This document shows positions 25,419 through 33,791 of a stretch of 34,058 nt of DNA, one piece after another. Origin of the DNA: Deltaproteobacteria bacterium. Its GTDB lineage: Bacteria > Desulfobacterota > Binatia > Binatales > Binataceae. Both the position numbers and the translations under genes were made by a program. The notes under the pieces were generated by a model, which saw nothing but the letters and a program-made list of their open reading frames with translations, did not search any database and was not told the origin of the DNA. How positions within the stretch are numbered: position 1 is the first letter of the stretch; every line of letters begins with the position of its first letter. Location: assembly GCA_021794015.1 (NCBI GenBank), contig JAJYRQ010000036.1, positions 1-34,058 on the forward strand. The letters run 5' to 3'.

Positions 25419-25842
25419 CGTGACGGAGCCGGTCTCTGCGTCGGGCGTTAGCGCAGTCGGCGCGTCCTCGCCATGCTTGGAAGCCTTGGAAGTTGACAAT
25501 CTTGCCGATTCCTCTCCGGGCGAGGCCAACTCGCCCTGGGACGCCCGCAAACACTCGCAACGCCCATGGGCTGGCGCCGCCGCCGTCCGCCCCGGGCAAT
25601 CCGCGCCAAGGTAGCGGCCGGCCGCCCGACGCTTTGCCGCAGGCGCACTGCCGCTTGAACCGCGCTTGCCGGGCGCTCGGCCGCAGTCCCGGCCGTCTAA
25701 GCGTTAGCTCGAAGGTAGCACGCGGCCTTTGCGCGGGCAATTTGGCCGGGCCTGTGAGCCGCCGGCGCCGGACGCTTCTTGCCCCGCGGCGGCTCTGGGA
25801 TAGTGGTGAGAAGGGAAGTAAGAAAAAGAGGGAGGTGCGCAA
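25419..25842. other. Divergent intergenic region, glyS versus lipoprotein
   Basis: About 420 bases without a supported gene. The minus-strand half is an in-frame low-complexity extension of glyS; the plus strand holds a low-complexity open frame that overlaps the lipoprotein start in another frame. A TTGACA at 25493-25498 has no matching -10. The last 50 bases before 25843 are purine-rich. Confidence 0.5.
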
Positions 25843-26187
25843 ATGTGGCAGTCGAGGTCGCGCCTTGGGTCCGGGCTCCGACTACTTGTGCTGCTTGCAG
25901 CGTTCGCGCTTGGCGCGTGCGGGCACAAGCTGGTTGCCGACCCGGGTCAGCATAGCGTAGCGGTTTACTCGGATGCCTCGGTGTTGGAACAAATAAACGA
26001 ACTCAGACGCGAGGGCGGTGCGGCTGCCATGCTCGGCAATCTGGGCGAAAAATTAGCAGCCCCGCGCCTGCCCGAGGGGACCCCGGTCAAAATCCTGCGG
26101 CGCGACCCCAAGGCATGCGAAATCGAGGTGACCGCGGGTTCCCAGGCGGGGCTTAGAGGCTTTGTTACCCCCGCCAACGTTCGCTAA
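25843..26187 (+). CDS. Small predicted lipoprotein
   Basis: 114 residues. The hydrophobic signal LRLLVLLAAFALGAC ends in a lipobox with Cys26, indicating lipidation and envelope anchoring. The mature part has a helix (SVLEQINELRREGGAAAMLG) and a C-terminal segment (PEGTPVKILRRDPKACEIEVTAG...GLRGFVTPANVR) resembling a short SH3-like beta-barrel as in envelope proteins that bind cell-wall or protein ligands. A GGGAGGTG ribosome site lies just before the ATG. The function is unknown. Convergent with glnB. Confidence 0.75.
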   Translation: MWQSRSRLGSGLRLLVLLAAFALGACGHKLVADPGQHSVAVYSDASVLEQINELRREGGAAAMLGNLGEKLAAPRLPEGTPVKILRRDPKACEIEVTAGSQAGLRGFVTPANVR

Positions 26188-26438
26188 CTTCCGTGCGCGA
26201 GCGGCCGGCCTCTGTTAAGGTCGACGGGCGCGGCCAGCGCCGGGGCAGGGTCTGTGCTGGCGGTAGCGCCCTCGAAAGCAAGTGGGTGGCGCCTCGTCTC
26301 TCAATAGTGGCGGCTTGGCACTCGGGCCGCTAGGTTTTCGCAGTTCGAGGTGCTCGGGGGGGCCTGCCGGGCCCAGCCTGCGGGCGGCTATAAGGCCCAA
26401 GGCGCCAGCGCAGAAGTCGGGTAGGGGCGAGGCCCGGC

Positions 26439-26816
<378 letters not shown>

Positions 26817-26977
26817 TTATGCTCCGAGGAGCCGCCGTTGCCTCCGATAGACCGGTTACGCAACAAGCGGGCCATCAGCCGCCGTTCGAAGCTTTGCGCT
26901 CGCTTCGCCCTCGCCGCGGCCCCTGGTCGAGCGCGCCATTTCGGCGCTACAGGGCTGGAGTTGCATGGTCTTAGGCG

Positions 26978-27586
26978 TCATCGCGGCGAGGAGCGCTTCT
27001 TAAGCAGCCCGATGGCTAACTCTTCGCCCCGCAGCAGGCGCTTTAGGTTCGGTCGATGCCGGATTATCACGGTCGCGCTCATCACCAGAGCCAGCAGCAG
27101 ATACTTGACTGGCATCCCGAACGCCGCAGTCGCCACGGGCAAGACCAGCGCGGCGCTGACCGAGGCCAGCGACACGATCCGCGCAAGGGTCAGGACCGCA
27201 ACGAATACGGTAACACTCACCGCCACCGGCGCCGGAGCCAGCGCCAACCACACCCCTAACGAAGTGGAAACCCCACGCCCTCCGCGAAAGGCAAGGAAAA
27301 CCGACCATAGCGATCCTGCAAAGGCAGCCAAACCGGTCAGAATTAAGGCGTCCGCGCCGTAACCGAGAAGACGCCCGCAGACCACCGGCAGAAAACCCTT
27401 CAAAAAATCGCCGGCAAACGTGAGGGCGCCGGCTGCCTTGCCCCCCACCCGCGTCACGTTGGTCATGCCGATGTTCCCGGAGCCGCCAAGACGCGGGTCA
27501 AAACCCATGCGCCGCCCCAAAAGCACCCCCACCGGGAGCGCACCCACGAGGTACGCGGCGCAAATCAAAAAGATCGTTCCAAGCAT
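26978..27586 (-). CDS. plsY: Glycerol-3-phosphate acyltransferase PlsY
   Basis: Integral membrane enzyme that transfers an acyl group from acyl-phosphate to glycerol-3-phosphate, the first step of phospholipid synthesis. 202 residues, usual length, five hydrophobic segments. Family motifs: LPVGVLLGRRMGFDPRLGGSG-NIGMTNVTR at the N-terminus, FRGGRGVSTSLGVWLAL in the middle and IIRHRPNLKRLLRGEE at the C-terminus. The start lies only about 30 bases beyond the 3' end of the tRNA-Pro on the same strand, so the two may share a transcript; an AGGAAGG ribosome-like run is in that gap but somewhat far from the ATG. Confidence 0.95.
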   Translation of the reverse strand: MLGTIFLICAAYLVGALPVGVLLGRRMGFDPRLGGSGNIGMTNVTRVGGKAAGALTFAGDFLKGFLPVVCGRLLGYGADALILTGLAAFAGSLWSVFLAFRGGRGVSTSLGVWLALAPAPVAVSVTVFVAVLTLARIVSLASVSAALVLPVATAAFGMPVKYLLLALVMSATVIIRHRPNLKRLLRGEELAIGLLKKRSSPR

Positions 27587-27616
27587 CCTAAGCTGTGACA
27601 GCCTTCCTGGCGGTTT

Positions 27617-27694
27617 TGGTCGGGGTGACTGGATTTGAACCAGCGACTCCTGCGTCCCGAACGCAGTGCTCTAGCCAGGCTGAGCTACACCCCG
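27617..27694 (-). tRNA. tRNA-Pro (anticodon CGG), CCA encoded
   Basis: The minus strand folds as a full cloverleaf: acceptor CGGGGTG with CACCCCG, D-arm GCTC...GAGC, anticodon arm CTGCG-TTCGGGA-CGCAG giving anticodon CGG with G37, T-arm GCTGG-TTCAAAT-CCAGT (one mispair-tolerant end). Discriminator A73 and an encoded CCA follow. It decodes CCG, an abundant Pro codon in this GC-rich sequence. It lies between rpe and plsY on their strand; an A+T-rich patch with TAATAAT at about 27725-27735 may be its promoter. Confidence 0.96.
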
Positions 27695-27803
27695 TTACTC
27701 CCGCAACTGCCGAAACGACCTCCTGTATTATTAACTCCGGCCGGCTGCAATGCGAGCCTGCCGCCATGCTACCGGCAAACGCAGTCTCCCCAGGCCGGGC
27801 AAC

Positions 27804-28484
27804 TTATGCGGCGGTGCCGGCTGAGCCGCCCGGCTGGCGCATCTCGGCGATGACTCTCCGGTAATCGTCGTGGTCGAAGATGCCCGACCCGGAGACTAGA
27901 ACGTTGGCTCCCGCGGCAGAGACCGCTGCAGCATTATCCAGCTTTATTCCGCCGTCAACCTCCAGGTCGATCTTCTGAAGACCGCGCCGGTCGAGTTCAC
28001 GCCTTACCGCCTCCAGCTTGCCGATGCTCTCGGGTATGAATCCCTGCCCGCCAAAGCCGGGATGCACGCTCATCACCAGGATCATGTCGAAGGCGTCGGC
28101 AACCTCCAGCACTGGCGCCAGGGATGTCTCCGGATTGACGGCCAGCGAGGCCTTCGCGCCGCGTCGGCGGATTAACGCCGCCATGGCCCGCGGCTCCGAG
28201 CAGACCTCGATGTGTACCGAGACAAGGTTGGCCCCGGCTCGCACGAATCCCTCGACGTATCGCTGCGGTTCCTCAATCATCAGGTGGACGTCGATGGGAA
28301 TTCGCGTGACCCGCCGTATCGACTCGAGCACCGGCAGCCCGATGGACAGATTCGGCACGAAGTGGCCGTCCATCACGTCGAAATGAATCAGGTCGGCGCC
28401 GGCTTCCTCGACGCGGCGAATCTCTTCACCCAACCGGCTAAAGTCCGCCGATAGGATCGACGGCGCAATCTTCAGGATTCGCAT
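27804..28484 (-). CDS. rpe: Ribulose-phosphate 3-epimerase
   Basis: Interconverts ribulose-5-phosphate and xylulose-5-phosphate in the pentose phosphate pathway. 226 residues, TIM barrel. Motifs: KIAPSILSADFSRLGEE at the N-terminus, metal-binding H34-x-D36 in IHFDVMDGHFVPN, IDVHLMIEEP, MSVHPGFGGQGFI and LEVDGGIKLDNA with the catalytic Asp. A short GSAGTAA tail is extra. It lies downstream of thiE on the same strand, 158 bases apart, upstream of tRNA-Pro. Confidence 0.97.
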   Translation of the reverse strand: MRILKIAPSILSADFSRLGEEIRRVEEAGADLIHFDVMDGHFVPNLSIGLPVLESIRRVTRIPIDVHLMIEEPQRYVEGFVRAGANLVSVHIEVCSEPRAMAALIRRRGAKASLAVNPETSLAPVLEVADAFDMILVMSVHPGFGGQGFIPESIGKLEAVRRELDRRGLQKIDLEVDGGIKLDNAAAVSAAGANVLVSGSGIFDHDDYRRVIAEMRQPGGSAGTAA

Positions 28485-28598
28485 GATGGCCGATTTGAAG
28501 AGTAGCCGGTTCTGCCGCTTGCGGTGAAGAGGGCAGCCTTCGTCCCGGCAAGTCCGTGAGCCTCGTCGGCCGCCTCCTTCCTGTGAGAGAGCATTGCG

Positions 28599-28616
28599 GC
28601 CTAACCTGGGTTAGGC
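28599..28616. terminator. Inverted repeat between thiE and rpe
   Basis: GCCTAACC and GGTTAGGC face each other across two bases. It lies in the 158-base gap between thiE and rpe. It may be a weak terminator of thiE or a protein-binding dyad; no T-tract follows on the minus strand. Confidence 0.3.
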
Positions 28617-28642
28617 GGGCCGGCGGCCGGGCCGCAGGTGTC

Positions 28643-29368
28643 TTAAGCCGGTTCCTTGGGTGGTTTGGCTGTCTTCTCACCGCCGGCTGGCGCGCCTGCC
28701 CGGCCGGCCTCGCGCGCCGCGCACTGCGTCACGATCGAGCGGACTTTGGCGCGTACGTCAGGTGCCGTGACCACGTCGCTAATAATTGCCGCCGCATCGG
28801 CGCCCGCGGCCAGCACCTCCGGGAGGCGCTCCTCTGTTATTGCGCCGATTGCGACGATGGGAAGCTTCACCGACGCTCGAACTTGGCGCAGCAGGTCAAG
28901 GCCCTGTCCCGTCGCGGTATTGCGCGCGCCGCCGGCGAACAGCGGGCCAAAGCCAATATAGTCGGCGCCGTCCCGTTCCGCTTCAACCGCCTGCTGGATG
29001 CTGTGAGTCGATATCCCGACCAACCGCGATGAACCCAGAAGCTTGCGTGCCGCCTCGAGCGGAAGGTCCTCCTGCCCCAGATGCACCCCGTCCGCGCCGG
29101 CCAAAAGAGCGACGTCGGCGCGGTCGTTGACGATGAAGAGCGCCCCGCACCCTCGGCATAAAGACGCTATCTGGCGTGCCTTGGCAAGGAACTCCCGGCC
29201 CGATGCTTGTTTGAGCCTCAACTGCAAGACCTCGGCACCCCCGCCAAGGAGCAGCTTGGCCAGCTGTACGGGTTCGTGCCCAGCATAAGGGTCGACGATC
29301 GCGTAAAAAGACGACGCTAAGACAAACACCGGTGAGATACTCTGCGTGGCGTACCGAGCAGCGTCCAT
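28643..29368 (-). CDS. thiE: Thiamine phosphate synthase
   Basis: Couples hydroxymethylpyrimidine diphosphate to the thiazole phosphate to make thiamine phosphate. About 241 residues, TIM barrel. Motifs: FYAIVDPYAGHE, EVLQLRLKQASGREF, FIVNDRADVALLAGADGVHLGQEDL, ISTHSIQQAVEAERDGADYIGFGPLF and IVAIGAITEERLPEVLAAGADAAAIIS in successive barrel strands. The start at 29368 is preferred because the family begins near the first strand; an in-frame extension to 29491 is basic and unlike it. No TPP riboswitch signature is visible in the upstream 170 bases, and no other thi genes adjoin it. Divergent from the lytic transglycosylase. Confidence 0.92.
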   Translation of the reverse strand: MDAARYATQSISPVFVLASSFYAIVDPYAGHEPVQLAKLLLGGGAEVLQLRLKQASGREFLAKARQIASLCRGCGALFIVNDRADVALLAGADGVHLGQEDLPLEAARKLLGSSRLVGISTHSIQQAVEAERDGADYIGFGPLFAGGARNTATGQGLDLLRQVRASVKLPIVAIGAITEERLPEVLAAGADAAAIISDVVTAPDVRAKVRSIVTQCAAREAGRAGAPAGGEKTAKPPKEPA

Positions 29369-29544
29369 CGTAGCGCGATGCGGGCCTTCGCTTCCAGGCC
29401 GCGCGCCTTTCTGGGGCTCCGTGGCGCGGTTTTTGTGCGGAGGTTTTATGCTGTTTTGCTCTAGCATAAGTTTTTTTGGCGCCTTAGCCACCTTTTAGGG
29501 GTTGCTTTAAGGTTGGGTAACAAGCTACCTTCGGCAAAGTTGTT

Positions 29545-30603
29545 GTGAGCAGCACTGGTAAAAAAAGCTGGCTTCTGGCCATCTTTTCCGCTTTTGCAGC
29601 CGGCGCATGCGCGCTAGCCCCGCCTGTTACACAGCAGGCGGCGGGTTTGCCCGCTGCTGACGCGGCTCCTAACAGCCTCGCCAGAGAGAGCGTTTCGGCC
29701 CCTAACGCGGCTGCCTCGGCGTCAGAAGCACGCCGCTACCTAGAGCCGGCTGTCTCCTATGGCGCCCCCGTTGCATTGCCTGAACTGGAGGCGCAGCAGT
29801 TCGTTCGCAGCCAGCCTGTGCCGGCAGAGCCCTTCCCGATCGCCCTTAACCGCACCGTGCAACACTACGTCAACCAGTACGTTCGTCATCCCGGGATGCT
29901 CGCCGCTTCGTTCCGCAGGAGCGCTCCCTACCTGGCCGAGATGGTGAGAGAGCTCGAGGGCGCCGGGGTGCCGGGGGAGTTGGTCTATCTGTCCTTTGCC
30001 GAGAGCGCCTTTTCGCCCAGGGGAGCCGGCCCGTGGCAGATGAGTCGCGCCACCGCGCGGCGCTTTGGCTTAACGGTGAACCGCTTGGTCGACGAACGGC
30101 GCGACCCGATAAAGTCCACCCGAGCGGCTGCGCGCTACCTTGCCCAACTCCACCAAAGGGCGGGCAACTGGCACGTTGCGATGGCCTGCTGGAACGAGGG
30201 TGAAGGGTTTGTTCCTTCTTTCCTGAGGCTGCCGCGGCGCGACTACGACCATCTGATGCGCCATATGCCCAAGCGGACGCGGGCGCTGCTTAATCGCTTC
30301 ATGGCGGTGGCCATCATTGCGGCCGACGCCCGCGCCTATGGCTTTGGGCCGGCCCTTTATTACGAGCCGCTTCGCGTGCGGCTTGTGCCGGTAGGAGGCG
30401 GAACGGCGCTTCGCCAGGTGGCGGCGCGCTATCACACGACGGTGCGCAAGCTGCGGGAGTTAAATCCGGCGCTGCTGCGCGACCGGCTGCCGTCAAGCAC
30501 GCGGCGCTACACGCTGAGGGTTCCCGATCGCCAAGGCGCAGAGCCAGGCTCCGCCCCGGCGCTGCGGCTGATCGCGCTGCCCGGGTCCGGACCTCGAATC
30601 TAA
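29545..30603 (+). CDS. Membrane-bound lytic murein transglycosylase (SLT domain), lipoprotein
   Basis: About 352 residues, GTG start. A signal ending in a lipobox (AFAAGAC, Cys22) anchors it to the envelope; a low-complexity linker precedes the lysozyme-like SLT domain (about 110-265), with catalytic Glu153 in YLSFAESAFSPRGAGPWQMS. The domain resembles MltD-type enzymes, which cleave peptidoglycan to 1,6-anhydro-MurNAc ends. The loop after the Glu is shorter than in MltD, and the usual YNAGEG is WNEGEG. The C-terminal region (LRQVAARYHTTVRKLRELNPALL) is a LysM-like glycan-binding module. An intrinsic terminator follows at 30658-30680. Confidence 0.85.
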   Translation: MSSTGKKSWLLAIFSAFAAGACALAPPVTQQAAGLPAADAAPNSLARESVSAPNAAASASEARRYLEPAVSYGAPVALPELEAQQFVRSQPVPAEPFPIALNRTVQHYVNQYVRHPGMLAASFRRSAPYLAEMVRELEGAGVPGELVYLSFAESAFSPRGAGPWQMSRATARRFGLTVNRLVDERRDPIKSTRAAARYLAQLHQRAGNWHVAMACWNEGEGFVPSFLRLPRRDYDHLMRHMPKRTRALLNRFMAVAIIAADARAYGFGPALYYEPLRVRLVPVGGGTALRQVAARYHTTVRKLRELNPALLRDRLPSSTRRYTLRVPDRQGAEPGSAPALRLIALPGSGPRI

Positions 30604-30657
30604 GCTGTTCGCTTCCCGCCTCGCCCGGTCGCGTCATAGCAGGTATGGCCTTGCTTT

Positions 30658-30680
30658 GCCGGCCGGCGGCCGGTTTTTTT
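30658..30680 (+). terminator. Intrinsic terminator after the transglycosylase gene
   Basis: CCGGCC and GGCCGG pair around a three-base GGC loop and are followed directly by seven T, the classical Rho-independent form and the best example in this window. It ends the transglycosylase transcript 55 bases after its stop and lies only 33 bases before the chosen moeA start. Confidence 0.72.
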
Positions 30681-30713
30681 GCCGCGCGAGTCCGGCTATG
30701 CTTGCCTTCTGTA

Positions 30714-31958
30714 ATGGTCGGTGCAGGGGAGGCGTTGTCGCTGATTCTTTCAAGCGTCGAGCCGCTGGGCGTCGAGCGGGTCCCGGCCGGCGCAGCTCTG
30801 GGGCGAGTTCTTGCCGAGAAAGTTCTTAGCGGGCGAGACATTCCGGGCTTCGACAACTCGGCGATGGACGGTTTCGCCGTGCGCTCCGCCGACCTGCGCG
30901 AGGCCAGCAGATTAAAGCCGCTAAAGCTCAAGGTGGTCGGTACCGTGGCCGCCGGCAGCAGCAACCTTCCCGATCTGCAGCCCGGAGAGGCGGCGCGTAC
31001 GATGACCGGGGCGCCCATCTGCGCCGGCGCGGACGCCGTGATCCCGGTCGAGCAGACACGGTTTGCCGGCGACGAAGTCGAAATCTTTGCGCCCGTGCTA
31101 GCGGGGTTCTGTGTACGTCCCAGCGGCGAGGATGTGCGCCGGGGTGAGGTCGTCTTCGAGCCGCCGCGCCTGCTGCGCGCGGCCGACATCGGATTGCTCG
31201 CCGCGCTGGGCCGTTCCACGCTCGGCGTCTACCGGCGGCCAACGGTGGGCTTGGTTTGCACGGGCGATGAGCTGGTGGAAGTCGACGAGGCGCCCGCCCA
31301 CGGTCAAGTTGTCAATTCGAGCGCCTATGCGTTGGCTGCTGCGGTCAGCGAAGCCGGTGGGCTACCGATTGTCCTGCGCGTTGCGCCCGACAGGCCTGAT
31401 GAGATTCGCCGGCGTTTTAGCGAGGCGCTGGCCTTCGACGCGGTCATCTCGACCGGCGGCGTTTCGGTCGGTGACTTCGACCACGTCAAGACGGTGCTCG
31501 ACGAGCTCGGCATGCGCTCGCTCTTCCACGGCGTAGCGCAGCGTCCGGGCAAGCCGCTCAAGTTTGGCCTGCTCGGCGGTAAGCCGGTCTTCGGGATGCC
31601 GGGCAATCCGACCTCGACGCTGGTCTGCTTTTACGTTTATGCCTGGCCGGCGCTGCGCAGGATGGGCGGTCATCCACGGCCGCACCTGCCGGCGCTGAGC
31701 GCGCGTTGCGAGGTGGAAATCAAAGCCGGTGGCGGCCTTACCAGCTTCGTCCGGGTGACGCTCAGGCAAAGCGGCGATCAATGGTTCGCCGGGCCGGCCG
31801 GGAGCCAGGGCTCGGGCCTGGTCGGCTCGCTCAGCCGTGCCGACGGCCTTCTGGTGGCGGGGCCGGAAAAGGCGCTGCTGCGCCCCGGCGATCAGGCGCC
31901 GGTGCTGCTGCTTGCTCCGCCGGGCGGGGACGGCGCAGCCGCCGCGGCTTTTCTCTGA
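30714..31958 (+). CDS. moeA: Molybdopterin molybdotransferase MoeA
   Basis: Inserts molybdate into adenylylated molybdopterin to form molybdenum cofactor. About 414 residues. Motifs: GRDIPGFDNSAMDGFAVRS at the N-terminus, MTGAPICAGADAVIPVE, GLVCTGDELVE, STGGVSVGDFDHVK and MPGNPTSTLVCF, then the C-terminal beta domain. The start at 30714 fits the family start (MVGAGEALSLILS); an ATG at 30645 would add 23 residues and place the terminator inside the gene. The ribosome site is weak. The 3' end overlaps the convergent LapA-type gene by 67 bases. No other moa/mog genes are in the window. Confidence 0.93.
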   Translation: MVGAGEALSLILSSVEPLGVERVPAGAALGRVLAEKVLSGRDIPGFDNSAMDGFAVRSADLREASRLKPLKLKVVGTVAAGSSNLPDLQPGEAARTMTGAPICAGADAVIPVEQTRFAGDEVEIFAPVLAGFCVRPSGEDVRRGEVVFEPPRLLRAADIGLLAALGRSTLGVYRRPTVGLVCTGDELVEVDEAPAHGQVVNSSAYALAAAVSEAGGLPIVLRVAPDRPDEIRRRFSEALAFDAVISTGGVSVGDFDHVKTVLDELGMRSLFHGVAQRPGKPLKFGLLGGKPVFGMPGNPTSTLVCFYVYAWPALRRMGGHPRPHLPALSARCEVEIKAGGGLTSFVRVTLRQSGDQWFAGPAGSQGSGLVGSLSRADGLLVAGPEKALLRPGDQAPVLLLAPPGGDGAAAAAFL

Positions 31959-32179
31959 GCGCGCCAGCGGCGCCACTGGTGCTGCACCGCAAGCGTAACA
32001 AGAACCCCGAACAGCGCCGAAGCGCCTATGATCGCCAACTGGTCAATGGGGAACGACAGGCCGGGCAGGAGGTAAAACGTGACCGAGCTCTGCCGAGCAT
32101 TGGCGTACATCACGGATGCAAGCCACAAGACCAGCAGCAGAACTACCCAGAATTTGGGCCGTTTCAGAAACCCAGGCAT
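31892..32179 (-). CDS. LapA-domain small membrane protein
   Basis: 95 residues with two transmembrane helices (FWVVLLLVLWLASVMYA and LAIIGASALFGVLVTLAVQ) joined by a short periplasmic loop (NARQSSVTFYLLPG), followed by a basic C-terminal cytoplasmic tail (HQWRRWRAQRK) and an Ala/Pro/Ser end. This is the LapA/DUF1049 pattern, a family linked in E. coli to lipopolysaccharide assembly regulation with LapB. The C-terminal tail codons overlap the convergent moeA 3' end. Divergent from ispF with 102 bases between. Confidence 0.8.
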   Translation of the reverse strand: MPGFLKRPKFWVVLLLVLWLASVMYANARQSSVTFYLLPGLSFPIDQLAIIGASALFGVLVTLAVQHQWRRWRAQRKAAAAAPSPPGGASSSTGA

Positions 32180-32281
32180 CGCCCTGTCCCCTCAAGAAAT
32201 TCAAGCGGTCTCCTCTGAGCTTGGACACCCGCTCGGGCGCTGTCAACTTTCCGCGCTCGGTGGAGACCGTTCAAGCAGGCG

Positions 32282-32758
32282 ATGATCCGGGTTGGCCAGG
32301 GCTTTGATTTCCATCCCGCGGCTCCCGGCCGCCGCTTGGTCCTGGGCGGCGTCGAGGTGGCGCACGAGACCGGCCTTGCGGGCCATTCCGACGCCGACGT
32401 GGCGGCGCATGCGCTGGCCAACGCCATCCTGGGAGCGCTCGGCGAAGGCGACCTTGGCCGGCGCTTCCCCGACACCGATCCAAGGTTCAAGGACGCAGAC
32501 AGCCTGGCACTGCTGGCCGAGGTCGCCGCAATGGCCGCGCAAAGAAAGATGCGGCTGGTTAACGCCGACCTGACGATTATCGCGCAGCGCCCCAGGCTTG
32601 CTCCGCTGCTGGAAACGATGCGGGCCAAGCTGGCCAAGGCAGTTGGCGTCGAGCCCGCCCTGCTGAACGTTAAAGCGTCCAGCCCCGAGGCGATGGGCGC
32701 CCTTGGCCGAGGCGAAGGAATGGCCGCCTCGGCGGTCGTGTTGCTGGAAGCTTGCTAG
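32282..32758 (+). CDS. ispF: 2-C-methyl-D-erythritol 2,4-cyclodiphosphate synthase
   Basis: MEP-pathway enzyme that cyclises CDP-methylerythritol phosphate. 157 residues. Metal ligands D9 and H11 (GFDFH) and H43 (HSDADVAAH) are present, as are GDLGRRFPDTDPRFKDADS and the C-terminal GRGEGMA. The CDP-binding loop normally reading KATTTEKLGF is KASSPEAMGA, a noticeable change although Glu is kept. ispD is not adjacent, unlike many genomes. A weak ribosome site precedes the ATG. The gene is followed by 137 bases without features before the crotonase gene. Confidence 0.92.
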   Translation: MIRVGQGFDFHPAAPGRRLVLGGVEVAHETGLAGHSDADVAAHALANAILGALGEGDLGRRFPDTDPRFKDADSLALLAEVAAMAAQRKMRLVNADLTIIAQRPRLAPLLETMRAKLAKAVGVEPALLNVKASSPEAMGALGRGEGMAASAVVLLEAC

Positions 32759-32895
32759 CGTAGCAGGCCGCGGCGCGCAGAGCATGGCCCGGACAAAGCC
32801 GCTCTCGGCTGCAGCGCCCGCGCGCCGGAACGCGCAATCGCGCCGGCAGGTGCCCGCCGGGCAAAGCGTCCTGAGCGTCCGACAGGAGGAAACCG

Positions 32896-33666
32896 ATGGG
32901 TCAAGCAATTCTACGCGTCGAGAAGCGTCAAAACTACGCCGTCCTGACTCTCAACCGGCCGGACAAACGAAACGCCCTGAACGTGGCACTGCTCGACGAG
33001 TTGGAAGGCGCGCTGGAGGCGTTGGCGGGCGATGCCGAGGTCCGCGCCTTGCTCGTGCGAGGCGAGGGCCGGACCTTTTGCGCCGGCGTTGACCTCGCCG
33101 AAATGGACCGCAGCGAGGCGGCGCGCGAGCCGGCGCGCCTGGAGCACGTCTTCGACCGGATCGAGGACTTTCCCGTTCCCACCGTCGCCGCCATACAGGG
33201 CGCCGCGCTGGCAGGCGGCCTTGAACTGGCCCTGCACTGTGACATCCGGCTTGCCGCCGAGGAGACCCGCTTCGGCATGCCGGTGGGGCGTTTGGGGCTG
33301 GTCGTGCCTTACGACTTCATCCGCAAGCTAATCGAAGTGTGCGGCGCGGCCAACACGGCCTATATCCTTTACACGGCGGAGGTGTTGGAGGCGCGGCGGG
33401 CACGGGAACTCGGCCTTGTCCACGAAGTGGTCGCCGAGGCGGCGCTTGACCACGCTGCGGCTGCCTTGGCGGCCGGAATTGCGGCCAACGCGCCGCTCGC
33501 GTTGCGCGCGATGAAGCTCACGCTGCGCCGCTGCATGAGCGAGGCGTTCGACGCCTACCATGAAGACCTGCTCAAGCTGGCGACCGAGGTGCGCGCCAGC
33601 GAAGATGCGCGCGAGGGCGTGCGCGCCTTTCTCGCCAAGGGCAATCCGGTCTGGCGCGGCCGTTAA
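32896..33666 (+). CDS. Enoyl-CoA hydratase/isomerase (crotonase) family protein
   Basis: 256 residues, full-length crotonase. Oxyanion-hole segments RTFCAGVDLAEM and AALAGGLELALHCD are intact, with E110 matching Glu144 of rat mitochondrial hydratase. The second catalytic Glu (Glu164, in FGQPE) is Val130 here (FGMPV), so classical hydration of enoyl-CoA is doubtful and isomerase, decarboxylase or hydrolase activity is possible. A strong AGGAGG ribosome site lies seven bases before the start. A perfect terminator hairpin follows the stop. No beta-oxidation partners are adjacent. Confidence 0.88.
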   Translation: MGQAILRVEKRQNYAVLTLNRPDKRNALNVALLDELEGALEALAGDAEVRALLVRGEGRTFCAGVDLAEMDRSEAAREPARLEHVFDRIEDFPVPTVAAIQGAALAGGLELALHCDIRLAAEETRFGMPVGRLGLVVPYDFIRKLIEVCGAANTAYILYTAEVLEARRARELGLVHEVVAEAALDHAAAALAAGIAANAPLALRAMKLTLRRCMSEAFDAYHEDLLKLATEVRASEDAREGVRAFLAKGNPVWRGR

Positions 33667-33668
33667 TC

Positions 33669-33700
33669 AAGGCCATCCGCGCGCCGGCGCGGATGGCCTT
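33669..33700. terminator. 14-bp perfect hairpin after the crotonase gene
   Basis: AAGGCCATCCGCGC and GCGCGGATGGCCTT pair perfectly around a four-base GCCG loop, starting three bases after the TAA. The stem ends in TT without a longer T-tract. It very probably marks the end of the transcript. Confidence 0.6.
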
Positions 33701-33747
33701 GCCATGCCCCTGCGCGGTTCCTTCGCTTCTGTCATCCTCGCGGGCGA

Positions 33748-33791
33748 TGCGCGTTCTTCTTTCCCTCTCCCCTTGGGGGGAGAGGGGAGGG
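33748..33791. repeat. Palindromic intergenic repeat, copy A
   Basis: A 44-base stretch identical to the last 44 bases of the window (34015-34058). Its core is CCCTCTCCCC-TTGG-GGGGAGAGGG, a 10-bp hairpin, preceded by TGCGCGTTCTTCTTT. Some 20 bases upstream in both copies also look related (GTCATYCYCGCG). No gene is visible in 33701-34058. This CCCTCTCCCC type is a common dispersed REP/MITE-like element. Confidence 0.75.

Noticed and set aside
25419..25550. 44-codon N-terminal extension of glyS
   Set aside because: Low-complexity sequence without family resemblance; the internal ATG at 25418 begins the usual N-terminus.
27595..27864. Plus-strand frame giving a GFEPATPASRTQCSSQAELHP-like peptide
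   Set aside because: This is the familiar translation of the complementary strand of a tRNA gene, here tRNA-Pro, and is a known database artefact.
29369..29544. Possible TPP riboswitch upstream of thiE
   Set aside because: No CUGAGA or other THI-element core on the minus strand.
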